Origin: Candidatus Peribacteria bacterium
GTDB taxonomy: Bacteria > Patescibacteriota > Gracilibacteria > Peribacterales > Peribacteraceae
Assembly (NCBI GenBank): GCA_009691305.1
Contig: SICS01000006.1
Location: forward strand, 1 to 40,807
DNA: 40,807 bases
Direction: 5' to 3'
Shown in pieces: positions 1 to 6,928 of the stretch (positions are counted from its first letter, which is position 1; each line of letters begins with the position of its first letter). The notes beneath the pieces were generated by a model. It did no database searches. It was not told the origin of the DNA and saw only the letters and a list, made by a program, of their open reading frames with translations. The translations under genes were made by a program, and so were the position numbers.

Positions 1-258
1 AAGGCGCTCGTCGACCTATACTCACGTGGTGGTATCGCGGGCAACGGCAATATTTTCCGGCAGCAGCAGTTCCTGTCCACGGTGCAAAACGTGATGGCAG
101 CGAGAAGCACGATGCCAGGAGTTCTCCCTGTCACCGACGTCGCGACAGCTTCACAGGCGCAATATGCCATCGAACAAAGTCCCTTTGGCGGTACGCCTCC
201 TCCGATCCCCGGTCTCCAAAACCCATTGGGCACCGGCGGCCAGCCTCCAACACAATAA
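1..258 (+). CDS. C-terminal end of an unrecognised protein (5' truncated)
   Basis: Frame 1 is open from the left edge to a TAA at 256-258, giving 85 codons and no start inside the window. The peptide starts with a KALVDLYSRGG-like segment, has a Q-rich stretch (FRQQQFL) near residue 22, and ends in a Pro/Gly-rich tail (GGTPPPIPGLQNPLG, then QPPTQ). The third positions are GC-rich like those of neighbouring genes, and the frame closes exactly where a terminator hairpin begins, which supports real coding. The low-complexity tail suggests an exposed or disordered C-terminus. I do not recognise the family. Confidence 0.6.
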   Translation, partial: KALVDLYSRGGIAGNGNIFRQQQFLSTVQNVMAARSTMPGVLPVTDVATASQAQYAIEQSPFGGTPPPIPGLQNPLGTGGQPPTQ

Positions 259-291
259 AAACCCCGCACGCGTTTCCGCTGAGCAGGGTTT
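259..291 (-). terminator. Rho-independent terminator of rnj
   Basis: Read on the minus strand, AAACCCTGC pairs with GCGGGGTTT around a loop of about 15 nt with one mismatch, followed by a T-run (GGGGTTTTTATTG). The T-run lies on the minus-strand side, so the terminator belongs to rnj. It may also stop transcription from the truncated plus-strand gene, whose stop codon touches it. Confidence 0.6.
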
Positions 292-336
292 CCTCGGTAC
301 GCTTGTCGCTCCGCGCCGAGCTACTCGGAATGACAC
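290..336. repeat. Dispersed palindromic repeat, 'gagctactcgg-rtgac' type
   Basis: The segment has the pattern cctcgg...cgctccgcgccgagctactcggaatgaca. The same pattern occurs at 21444-21486 and, inverted, at 21505-21556. It is related to the tccttcgctccgctcaggatgac copies at 18512 and 23139. It lies between the rnj terminator and the second copy of the rnj tail. Confidence 0.6.
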
Positions 337-351
337 TTTTTCCAGTGCCTC

Positions 352-381
352 TCAGACCTCTACTATAAAGGGGACCACCAT
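352..381 (-). pseudogene. Second, recoded copy of the RNase J C-terminal nonapeptide
   Basis: On the minus strand these 30 nt read M-V-V-P-F-I-V-E-V-stop, exactly the last nine residues and stop of rnj (454-425). All eight codons after ATG differ at the third base from the rnj copy, and none differs at the first or second base. It lies 43 nt beyond the rnj stop, in another frame, with a palindromic repeat between. It is best read as the relic of an older or allelic 3' end of rnj. The reading is direct; the history is inferred. Confidence 0.75.
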
Positions 382-420
382 CCCACTTCGCTCGCCTACG
401 GCGAGCTTCGCGGGACAAGT
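382..420. repeat. Palindromic repeat, 'cccacttcgctc...gcgggacaag' type
   Basis: The segment is tcccacttcgctcgcc, tacg, ggcgagcttcgcgggacaag; the arms ctcgcc and ggcgag form a hairpin. Related copies are at 5840-5877 (same ending, cgcgggacaag), 15361-15391 (inside rnpB) and 31972-32007 (inside the tRNA-editing gene). It separates the two copies of the RNase J tail. Confidence 0.65.
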
Positions 421-424
421 CGGT

Positions 425-2446
425 TCAAACTTCAACGATGAAAGGAACGACCATGGGTTCGCGGTCGAGCTTCCGATCGAAGTACCTGAATAATGCGCCG
501 GTGACCGCGCGCTTGAGTTCTTTGCGGTCTTTGACGCCGCGATTGAGCTCTTCGTCGTACGCCTTGCGGGCGGTCTCGACGATCTCCTTGGTGATCTGCG
601 CCTGTTCGGACCCATAGAGGAGTCCGCGGGAGATCACTTCGGGGTCGGCGACGAGGCGCTTGCTCTCGGCGTAGGCCTTAAAGACCAAGACGATCGCGCC
701 CGAGTTGCTCATGATCTTGCGGTCATCCAGGGTTCGCGCGCCTTCGCCCGCCGATCCGCGTCCGTCGATGATGACGTCCCGGAACGTGAGCTTGCTCTTG
801 CTGCGGCGTGCGTCGCCCTTGGCGTCGAACTCGAGGATCTCGCCGTTGACCATCAGGTGGACCTGGTTGTCCGGGTAGCCGATACCTTTCACGAGGTCCG
901 CGTGCGCAACGCGCATGTGCGGTTCCCCGTGCTCAGGAATAACGTGCTTGGCCCGGACCAGGCGGTGCATCAGGAGCAAGTCCTGTTGGTAGCCGTGTCC
1001 CGTGGTGTGCAGTGCGAGTTCCGCATTCGTCTTCACGATGGCGCCCTGCAGGTGCAGGTTGTTCACCACCTTGGCGACGGCGCGCTCGTTGCCGATGATC
1101 GGGTTACTGCTCAGGACCACCGTGTCGCCCTTGCGGACGATGATGTGCCGGTGCGTACCCAGGCCCATGCGGGCGAGCCCGGCGACCTCTTCGCCTTGGC
1201 TTCCCGTGGTCAAAATCAGCACTTCGCGGTCGGGCAGTTTGTCCATGGCGGGGTTCACCTTTCGGATCATCCCGCGCGGGGCCTTGATGTAGCCCAGGTT
1301 CTGCGCGATCTCGATGTTGTTCTCCATGCTCCGTCCAGAGACGAAGACTTTGCGGTCGAACGCCTTGGCGTGTTCCACCACTTGCGCGATGCGGTTGAGC
1401 AACGAGCTGAAGGTGGAGATGACCACGCGGCCCTTGGCATCACGGATCAGACCGAAGAGTGTCTCGGAAATTTCTTTCTCACTCTTGCTCTGTCCAGGCT
1501 TGGTCGCGTTGGTGGAGTCGGCGATGATCGCCAGCACCCCTTCGTCACCCAACTGTGCCAGGCGCGAGAAGTCGGCGGGTGGCTCGTTCATCGGCGTCAT
1601 GTCGAACTTGAAGTCGCCGGTGTGCACGATTCTCCCGTAGGGAGTGGTGATCGCGATCGCGGCGGAGTCGGGGATCGAGTGAGTGACGCGGAGGAACTCC
1701 ACCTCGATCTTGCCGATGCGGACTTTCTGCCGGAAGTCGACGGTGTTGAGCCGTGCCTTGCTGGTCATGCCTTCCTCATCGAGGCGCTTTTTGACGAATG
1801 CCATCGTGAGTTTTGTGCCGTAGCAGGGCGGAAAATGCAGTTGCGGCAGCAAGTGCTGCACTGCGCCGATGTGGTCCAAATGCCCGTGGGTGAAGAGGAC
1901 CGCTTTGATGCGGCTCTCGCGTCCGCGGAGGCTGGACAGGTCGGGGATCAAATAGTCGATGCCAAGCATGTCCTCGTCCGGGAACTGGAGTCCCAGATCG
2001 ATGACGTAGAGGTCGCCATCGACATCGATGACGAAGCAGTTGCGGCCGACCTGCTCGAATCCGCCCAGCGGATAGAGTCGGAGGCCTTTGCCTGCGTTCG
2101 CCTGAACGATGGGTTCGGGGGCGATATTGGTGCGGTCATACACGCGGTCGGTTATGCCGATGGGCATCTTGTTGGGGGATGCAGCATCAGCCTGGGCCGA
2201 CTGCGGCGATGACGGTAATTGTGCGGGGCGATTGCCGCGCCCGCCTCCGCTAAAGCTTCGGTGGGCAGGCCCGCCTTCGCTAAAGCTTTGGTGGGCAGGC
2301 CCGCGACGGCGTCTCCGGCGACGGCCTTGTCCCGGGGGACGGGGGCCACCGACTGGTGACGTACGAAATGAGGGCCCTCCTGGGCCTTGTGAGGGGGCAG
2401 CTCCGTCCGCCTTGGCGGATGGTCCTCCTCCGGTAACCTCGAACAT
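425..2446 (-). CDS. rnj: Ribonuclease J (metallo-beta-lactamase/beta-CASP RNase)
   Basis: RNase J is a cytoplasmic 5'-3' exo- and endoribonuclease in mRNA turnover and rRNA processing. The product shows the MBL zinc motif FTHGHLDHIGA, then GDFKFD, the beta-CASP segment with STFSSLLNRI and VSGRSMENN, and the late histidine motif PEHGEPHMR, which is enough for an active site. The N-terminal ~110 residues are a low-complexity Gly/Pro/Arg/Ser extension with an Arg run, likely disordered and RNA-binding. Part of it is a 30-bp tandem repeat (2249-2304). I chose ATG 2446 because a TATTTT box lies 16 nt upstream; ATG 2485 and a TTG at 2512 are also in frame, so the start is uncertain. The gene ends MVVPFIVEV, a peptide repeated at 352-381. 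Confidence 0.95.
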   Translation of the reverse strand: MFEVTGGGPSAKADGAAPSQGPGGPSFRTSPVGGPRPPGQGRRRRRRRGPAHQSFSEGGPAHRSFSGGGRGNRPAQLPSSPQSAQADAASPNKMPIGITDRVYDRTNIAPEPIVQANAGKGLRLYPLGGFEQVGRNCFVIDVDGDLYVIDLGLQFPDEDMLGIDYLIPDLSSLRGRESRIKAVLFTHGHLDHIGAVQHLLPQLHFPPCYGTKLTMAFVKKRLDEEGMTSKARLNTVDFRQKVRIGKIEVEFLRVTHSIPDSAAIAITTPYGRIVHTGDFKFDMTPMNEPPADFSRLAQLGDEGVLAIIADSTNATKPGQSKSEKEISETLFGLIRDAKGRVVISTFSSLLNRIAQVVEHAKAFDRKVFVSGRSMENNIEIAQNLGYIKAPRGMIRKVNPAMDKLPDREVLILTTGSQGEEVAGLARMGLGTHRHIIVRKGDTVVLSSNPIIGNERAVAKVVNNLHLQGAIVKTNAELALHTTGHGYQQDLLLMHRLVRAKHVIPEHGEPHMRVAHADLVKGIGYPDNQVHLMVNGEILEFDAKGDARRSKSKLTFRDVIIDGRGSAGEGARTLDDRKIMSNSGAIVLVFKAYAESKRLVADPEVISRGLLYGSEQAQITKEIVETARKAYDEELNRGVKDRKELKRAVTGALFRYFDRKLDREPMVVPFIVEV
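2249..2304. repeat. Two-copy tandem repeat in the rnj N-terminal region
   Basis: The unit gctaaagcttYggtgggcag plus gcccgc occurs at 2249-2274 and 2279-2304, with period 30 bp and one C/T difference. Because 30 is a multiple of three, rnj stays in frame and gains repeated GGPAH-S-F blocks. A cgccttggcg palindrome lies nearby at about 2408-2417. Confidence 0.8.
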
Positions 2447-2589
2447 GTCTGTTGAGTTGGAAAAAATAGAACGAACTGCACACATGGTACGCCACCCGAT
2501 CCCGAAAAGCAAGAGGCGCGATGTCGAGTACCTTAGTTTTTGGCTTCTGGTTCACGAATTTTTAGTTGGGAAAATTGAAATCGTGTATC

Positions 2590-2690
2590 CCTAGCGCGGC
2601 CTTTCTGGCCGCATTCGCATAGGGCGCCTGACCGTGATTGCTGCGGCGAGAAACGCCGCGCTGGAACACCGAATAACGCCGCGCTGGCAT
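2590..2690. repeat. GCGGCC-type palindromes between rnj and the PP2C-like gene
   Basis: The segment gcgcggcctttctggccgc (about 2595-2613) matches the gcggcc-N-ggccgc family also found at 10936, 17387, 22711 and 30481. It is followed by two copies of aacgccgcgctgg, at about 2652-2664 and 2673-2685. The 2447-2763 intergenic region holds these repeats and the two divergent promoters; I see no gene in it. Confidence 0.5.
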
Positions 2691-2763
2691 CTCGAAAAAT
2701 TCCGCATGCCAGATCATATCTGTTCTTGCCCAATTCCTTTCCGAACGGTACCCTTCACTCCCG

Positions 2764-4776
2764 ATGGACATTGCCGTTCGTACAGGCGAAACGAAGTCGG
2801 GTTCCGGCACCACTCTTGCTGCGCTTTCGTTCACGTCGTCACATGGGGAGCATGCGTGTCTTCTTTTGCATGGCGAAGCGGAGAGTCGTGATGGCAAGAC
2901 GTTCGAACAGGAGTGCGCCACGATCATGCAGCAATCGCTGCTCGGGAGTGAAGGAGAGCCGTGGAGCCGTTTGGACGGTGCGCTCAAGGAACTCAATGGG
3001 CTTCTGAAGGGTTTTTTGGTGTCCGGAACGCTGGAGAACATCCATGCCGTTGTTGTTTTGGTCGACCGCGATGGCACGCTCCACGTGTCGGCCGCCGGCC
3101 GCGGCGAGGGCTATCTGGTTCGCGGCGGGTCTGCGAGCCAGGTCACCGAGTACACCAAGGGGAAGCCGATTTCGGCATTTGTGCATATCAGCACTGGATC
3201 GCTGGAACCGGGGGATACGGTCATCCTCTCTACCCAGCGCTTGCTGCGCACCCTCACGCCTGCGCAGCTGGCCTCTCTTAGCCATCCTGAACACCAGTTC
3301 ATCAACGAAGTCGTCGACGTTTTAGAAGGAGAAAAAGAGACCGCCGCCCTCGCAACGATCCACGTCCCCGGTGGAGCCGACCACTCCGAATCGTCCGAGG
3401 AGAAAGAGAGTAGCTCCCGCTCTCGCGCTGCCGCACTGCCGTCACGCCGCGGAGGCCGCAGGCACGGTAACGCCGCTATGGCGATGACACGCGACATGTG
3501 GGGACACTTCATCACCGCTGCACGCTCCGCAACCAAAGTGGGCGCGACGATGGGCAAGCGCGGTGCGGTAAAAATGTCCAAGGGATCATCCGGGCTCAGG
3601 ATGTTGCAGGAGAAGGGAATGGGGCTGATGGCCGACCTCAAAGATCCTAAGCGCAAACGCAGGGCCCACCTTCTCCTCTTCGCCGCTGCGATGGCCGCCC
3701 TGATCGTCCTGTATTTGATCGTGAGTCTGAGTACGAGCAGTCAGCGCAGCAAGACGCGCACCGAACTGGCCGAACTGATGACCCAGATCACCGAAGAGAT
3801 CCAGACGGCGGACAACCGCAGGCTTGCCGGCGATATGGATGGGGCCAACAGCCTCCTCGCGCGCGCGGAGGAACGCGCCAAACAGGTGATGGACAACGAA
3901 TCGGGGTATTTCCGAGCGGAGTCGCTCGACCTGCTCGACAAGATCCGCAGCAAGAGCGAAGAGATCAACAACATCCTGCGCGTCCCGGCGCGCGTCCTTG
4001 TGAACATGAGCTCCAAGAACTCTGGCGTCAGCGCCCAGGGCCTGATCGGGCTGGGGGAAGGGGAGTTCCTCGTCTACGACCGTCAGAACGCGTACCGCGT
4101 GCTCCTCAACCGTCTGGATGAGCCTAAGCGGTTAGTCGAGGATGACCTGATCCTCCAGGGTGCCGACTTCGCCCGCTACAAGTCACAGGTCTTCACGACC
4201 ACCGGCAACAGCGTGATCGAACTTTCGGCCAACCAGATCATCCCGATGAAGACCGAAGACCCGGCTGGCTGGATGACGGGCAAAGACATCGAGACGTACC
4301 TGCGTTATCTCTACATCCTCGCGCCCGACAAGCAGCAGATCTTCAAGTACGAACGCCTCAGCAACCGCTACGCCGCGCCTGTGCAGTACAACGTAAACGG
4401 CGACCTGACCGGAGCGATCGACATGGTGATCGACGCGAGCGCCTACGTGCTCAAGGAAAACGGCACGGTGCTCAAGCTGCTCCGTGGCGAGACGCAGCCG
4501 TTCGTGATCCGCCATGCGCCCGATGATGTGCTGAAGAACGTGACGAAGATGTTCAAGTCGCCCGAGAGCAACTTCTACTTCCTGGACCCCAAGAAGCCCC
4601 GCGTTATCGTGACAACCGACGGCGGCGGCACGGGCGAGTCGTCCTACGTGAAGCAGTACATCTTGGAGGGCGAGCAGATCGGCACGCTGCAGGACCTGTA
4701 TGTGGATCCGGAGGAGAGCCATCTCTATGTTTTGGATGAGAAGAGGGTCTATGTGATTGATCTGGCGACACAATGA
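2764..4776 (+). CDS. Membrane protein with a PP2C-like (probably inactive) domain and a propeller-like C-terminus
   Basis: There are 670 residues. Residues 1-200 follow the PP2C fold order: a VVVLVDRDG strand, AAGRGEGYLVRGG where PP2C has GDSR-Y-R, and GDTVILSTQRL where PP2C has GD-LLLCSDGL. The usual metal-binding Asp/DG residues are not visible, so this is probably a pseudophosphatase. A basic linker leads to one membrane helix near residues 300-322 (LLLFAAAMAALIVLYLIV). An acidic coiled-coil-like region follows, then about 300 residues of repeated beta-strand segments suggestive of a propeller. One membrane pass puts the two halves on opposite sides. A weak -10-like TACCCT (2749-2754) sits 9 nt before ATG. 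The stop overlaps the next gene (ATGA). A signalling or scaffold role is inferred. Confidence 0.7.
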   Translation: MDIAVRTGETKSGSGTTLAALSFTSSHGEHACLLLHGEAESRDGKTFEQECATIMQQSLLGSEGEPWSRLDGALKELNGLLKGFLVSGTLENIHAVVVLVDRDGTLHVSAAGRGEGYLVRGGSASQVTEYTKGKPISAFVHISTGSLEPGDTVILSTQRLLRTLTPAQLASLSHPEHQFINEVVDVLEGEKETAALATIHVPGGADHSESSEEKESSSRSRAAALPSRRGGRRHGNAAMAMTRDMWGHFITAARSATKVGATMGKRGAVKMSKGSSGLRMLQEKGMGLMADLKDPKRKRRAHLLLFAAAMAALIVLYLIVSLSTSSQRSKTRTELAELMTQITEEIQTADNRRLAGDMDGANSLLARAEERAKQVMDNESGYFRAESLDLLDKIRSKSEEINNILRVPARVLVNMSSKNSGVSAQGLIGLGEGEFLVYDRQNAYRVLLNRLDEPKRLVEDDLILQGADFARYKSQVFTTTGNSVIELSANQIIPMKTEDPAGWMTGKDIETYLRYLYILAPDKQQIFKYERLSNRYAAPVQYNVNGDLTGAIDMVIDASAYVLKENGTVLKLLRGETQPFVIRHAPDDVLKNVTKMFKSPESNFYFLDPKKPRVIVTTDGGGTGESSYVKQYILEGEQIGTLQDLYVDPEESHLYVLDEKRVYVIDLATQ

Positions 4777-5156
4777 AAGTCCTCATCTTCGGTACCTTCG
4801 ACCATTTCCATCCCGGCCATTCTTTCGTGATCACCGAAGCGATGAAGCGCGGCGACGTCTCTGTGGTCATCGCACGGGATCGGAACGTTGAGCGCATCAA
4901 AGGAAATTCCTCAGCCCAATCCGAACAGGAGCGTGCACATGTCGTCGCCGAAACGTTCCCCGACATCCGTGTCGTTCTGGGGGATCCCAAGGATTTCCTC
5001 ACGCCCGTCCGCTCAATCCAACCCGATCTCATCCTTTTGGGCTACGACCAGAAGATGCCGCCGGGTGTGAGTGAGAGCGACCTCCCGTGTGCTGTTGAAC
5101 GGTTGCCGGCGTTCAAGTCGGACGAGTTTAAGAGCAGCCTCCGGCGCCAAAAGTGA
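4773..5156 (+). CDS. Cytidylyltransferase-family nucleotidyltransferase
   Basis: This is a 127-aa single-domain protein. It opens with KVLIFGTFDHFHPGHSFVI, whose GTFD and HPGH form the nucleotide-binding HxGH signature of the cytidylyltransferase superfamily (TagD, RfaE-C, FAD synthase, CoaD). The C-terminal half has LILLGYDQ, which resembles archaeal-type FAD synthetases and TagD more than CoaD. It would transfer a nucleotidyl group to a phosphorylated small molecule; the substrate cannot be read from sequence. Its ATG overlaps the stop of the PP2C-like gene by 4 nt, so the two are translationally coupled. Confidence 0.8.
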   Translation: MKVLIFGTFDHFHPGHSFVITEAMKRGDVSVVIARDRNVERIKGNSSAQSEQERAHVVAETFPDIRVVLGDPKDFLTPVRSIQPDLILLGYDQKMPPGVSESDLPCAVERLPAFKSDEFKSSLRRQK

Positions 5157-5182
5157 CGATGGCTAAAAGTCCTGTTTTCGGC

Positions 5183-5188
5183 TATACT
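5183..5188 (+). promoter_or_regulatory. -10 hexamer TATACT, 8 nt before the start
   Basis: TATACT ends 8 nt before ATG 5197, so initiation about 7 nt after the hexamer would give an essentially leaderless mRNA. No clear -35 is visible. Confidence 0.55.
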
Positions 5189-5196
5189 AGTAAGAA

Positions 5197-5889
5197 ATGC
5201 CGATACCAACATCTCTCGTAAAACAACTTCTGGGTGCCCTCGCTGGCGCCACGATCGCCTTCGTCCTGTACCAGGGATATTCGTTCACGTCGTCGCACCT
5301 CACAGCCCTGATCACGCTTCCCGGAGGCGTACCTGCCGTTGACTTGCGCGCATCGCCCCGCAGAGACTTCCCGCGCCCCGTGGGCACGTGGGATTCGCCC
5401 GTTGTCGTGTCATCGGCATCCGCAGCGTCCTCCACCACGCTGTCGTCTTCGCGGAGTTCAGAAAACAGGCCGTACCTGGGCCCCTTCGGCACGCTGCGCG
5501 GGCTGAAGAAATTCTTTCAGGCTCCCGTCACGGAGTTGGCGAGTTCCTCTGCAGTCGCTCTCGTGATGGATATGGCGGGTTCATCTTCATGGTCCTCAAT
5601 CTCATCCACTTCCTCCACTTCCTCCGTGAGGATCCTCCGTCACGTATGGACGCGGATGGCACTGCAGGGAGGCACAGTGAGCTCTTTTGCGTCTTCACGT
5701 ACTCCACGTTCGATCCCCGTGCGCACGCCCGTCGTCGCTTCCATGCCGCAGGGTAGGGGAGCCCTCCCCCAGTCCGGATTCGGGATGGAGGTGATTGCCT
5801 TCTGTGCGCTCGGTGCCGTGATCGGGAGAATGCGCGCGATCCCACGCCGCTCCGAACGGAGCTCCGCGGGACAAGTGAAAAGGGTATAG
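5197..5889 (+). CDS. Ser-rich membrane-anchored protein of unknown function
   Basis: The product has 230 residues. Residues 8-27 (VKQLLGALAGATIAFVLYQG) form a membrane helix or signal anchor. A long Ser/Thr/Ala-rich low-complexity region follows, with runs such as SSASAASSTTLSSSRSS, and then a second hydrophobic segment near residue 200 (MEVIAFCALGAVIG). The last ~15 residues are encoded by a palindromic repeat (5840-5877), so the C-terminus looks extended by repeat insertion. It lies directly upstream of the prepilin peptidase and may belong to the pilus or envelope. Another frame is open in the middle (5388-5756), but this frame has the promoter and the hydrophobic start. I do not recognise the family. 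Confidence 0.5.
   Translation: MPIPTSLVKQLLGALAGATIAFVLYQGYSFTSSHLTALITLPGGVPAVDLRASPRRDFPRPVGTWDSPVVVSSASAASSTTLSSSRSSENRPYLGPFGTLRGLKKFFQAPVTELASSSAVALVMDMAGSSSWSSISSTSSTSSVRILRHVWTRMALQGGTVSSFASSRTPRSIPVRTPVVASMPQGRGALPQSGFGMEVIAFCALGAVIGRMRAIPRRSERSSAGQVKRV
5840..5877. repeat. Palindromic repeat at the 3' end of the Ser-rich gene
   Basis: The segment is gatcccacgccgctccg, aacg, gagctccgcgggacaag; ctccg and cggag form the stem. It shares the cgcgggacaag ending with the copy at 382-420. It is coding (residues IPRRSERSSAGQ) and lies just upstream of the -10 of pilD. Confidence 0.6.
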
Positions 5890-5890
5890 T
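5885..5890 (+). promoter_or_regulatory. -10 hexamer TATAGT of pilD
   Basis: TATAGT ends 7 nt before GTG 5898, so the pilD mRNA is predicted to be leaderless. No ribosome binding site is present. Confidence 0.55.
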
Positions 5891-5897
5891 TGCCTCC

Positions 5898-6644
5898 GTG
5901 CCGATTCATCCCGCATTCGTCGTCATCATCCTGGCCATGGGAATCTCGATGGGGAGTTTTGGGAATGTCCTGTTGTACCGCCTGCCGCTTGGCAGGAGCA
6001 TCGGGGGCAGGTCCCGGTGCCCGCATTGCAAGCACGTCCTCTCCCCCTGGGAACTCGTCCCGCTTATGAGCTTCATGGTCCTGGGCGCTCGGTGCCGCAA
6101 ATGCAGGCGGCCGATCTCGTGGCAGTACCCGCTGGTGGAGGCCGCCGCCGGCGCGGTCTTTCTTATCGCGTTCTTCCGGGAATTCCCGTCCATCCCGGCG
6201 GTCGCTCTCCTGGGGCTTTGCCTGTGGCTGCTCCTCCTGATCGCGGTGGTGGATGCGAAGACGGCCACGATCCCCGATGCGTTCAATATCCCGTTCCTCC
6301 TTCTTGCCGTTCTCCGGTCGTTCGTCGCCGGGGAGCCGTTCCTGATCGCCATGGTGATCGGCGCCGGCTTCTTTGCGTCCCAGTGGGCCTTTAGCAAAGG
6401 GAGGTGGGTGGGCAGCGGCGACATCATCCTGGCTGCGGGAATCGGCGCGCTCCTCGCGGAAGTGCGGCTGATCCTCCTGGCGTTGTGGGTGGCCTACATC
6501 AGCGGGGCCATCGTCGCCGTGTTCATGCTTTCCATGAAAAAGAAAAAGATGCGTAGCCGGTTGGCGTTCGGGCCGTTCTTGGTCGCCGGTGCCATGGTGG
6601 CGTTCCTCTTTGGGGAGAGAGTGCTGGGGATGGTTGGGTTGTGA
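5898..6644 (+). CDS. pilD: Prepilin peptidase (type IV leader peptidase, A24 family)
   Basis: This inner-membrane aspartyl protease cleaves the leader of type IV prepilins after the conserved Gly and may N-methylate the new N-terminus. The 248-aa product has the family order: a first helix ending GSFGNVLLYRLPLG, the zinc-type double CxxC loop (CPHCKHVL and CRKCRRPI), the catalytic Asp in VVDAKTATIPD, and the second in the GxGD motif VGSGDIILAAG. About seven membrane helices are visible. The start is GTG, fixed by the -10 box 7 nt upstream. Its likely substrates are the pilins at 12716-13681. Confidence 0.93.
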   Translation: MPIHPAFVVIILAMGISMGSFGNVLLYRLPLGRSIGGRSRCPHCKHVLSPWELVPLMSFMVLGARCRKCRRPISWQYPLVEAAAGAVFLIAFFREFPSIPAVALLGLCLWLLLLIAVVDAKTATIPDAFNIPFLLLAVLRSFVAGEPFLIAMVIGAGFFASQWAFSKGRWVGSGDIILAAGIGALLAEVRLILLALWVAYISGAIVAVFMLSMKKKKMRSRLAFGPFLVAGAMVAFLFGERVLGMVGL

Positions 6645-6647
6645 TAT

Positions 6648-6684
6648 AAAAATCAGGGCCTAACCCAGAAGAGTTATGCCCTGA
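6648..6684 (-). terminator. Intrinsic terminator of the 6.7-kb ncRNA
   Basis: On the minus strand, TCAGGGC (6684-6678) pairs perfectly with GCCCTGA (6659-6653), followed by TTTTT (6652-6648). On the plus strand the hairpin is followed by CGATATT, so it is oriented for minus-strand transcription and is not a pilD terminator. Confidence 0.8.
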
Positions 6685-6825
6685 CGATATTGTCAGCGCG
6701 CTTTTCTCAATAATGAGGGACCGCTCCCTCACCAACCCGAATTTACGTAACGGACAGGCAGCTCATCGAGGTGCCTAGTTGCTACGAACGCTCGGATTGA
6801 TGAGGGAAGATCGCACGCATCTGAC
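6648..6825 (-). ncRNA. Candidate structured small RNA, ~178 nt, 6S-like layout
   Basis: The promoter (TTGACA-N16-TATTAT) predicts initiation at G6825, and the terminator ends at 6648. G6825 is also the first base of a closing helix: 6825-6821 and 6817-6813 pair with 6692-6701 (10 bp, 3-nt bulge). Inside is a 16-bp helix, 6807-6792 with 6740-6725, held partly by G-U pairs. The 3' strand of that helix (6725-6730) can instead pair with 6715-6720 around a GCGG loop. A closing stem, an asymmetric internal bubble, a long terminal stem and an alternative hairpin in the 3' bubble strand recall 6S RNA. No tmRNA or SRP signature is present. The RNA is strongly supported; the 6S assignment is tentative. 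Confidence 0.68.
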
Positions 6826-6831
6826 CTGACA

Positions 6832-6859
6832 ATAATACGGCATTTTCTGCAAATGTCAA
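6832..6859 (-). promoter_or_regulatory. Sigma70-type promoter of the ncRNA
   Basis: On the minus strand a perfect TTGACA -35 (6859-6854) is followed by a 16-nt spacer and a TATTAT -10 (6837-6832). It is one of the best promoters in the window and faces away from smpB. Confidence 0.75.
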
Positions 6860-6915
6860 ATACACCTTTAGCCTTCCATAAGCCACAAAGTATGGGTCTA
6901 TGCCGTGTTTTACCT

Positions 6916-6921
6916 TACACT
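6916..6921 (+). promoter_or_regulatory. -10 hexamer TACACT of smpB
   Basis: TACACT ends 7 nt before ATG 6929, predicting a leaderless smpB transcript. Confidence 0.5.
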
Positions 6922-6928
6922 GGCAGCA

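Noticed and set aside
857-2212. Long open frame antisense to rnj (451 codons)
   Set aside because: Shadow of rnj; no motif and no promoter, composition typical of antisense frames.
2249-2304. CRISPR-like repeat in rnj
   Set aside because: Only two units with a 4-bp gap and in coding frame; a simple tandem duplication.
5388-5756. Alternative 122-codon frame inside the Ser-rich membrane protein
   Set aside because: It lacks a promoter or homology; the longer frame has a membrane N-terminus directly behind a -10 box.
6645-6928. tmRNA (ssrA) beside smpB
   Set aside because: No tRNA-like ends, no T-arm, no CCA and no tag frame; promoter and terminator instead define a different RNA on the minus strand.
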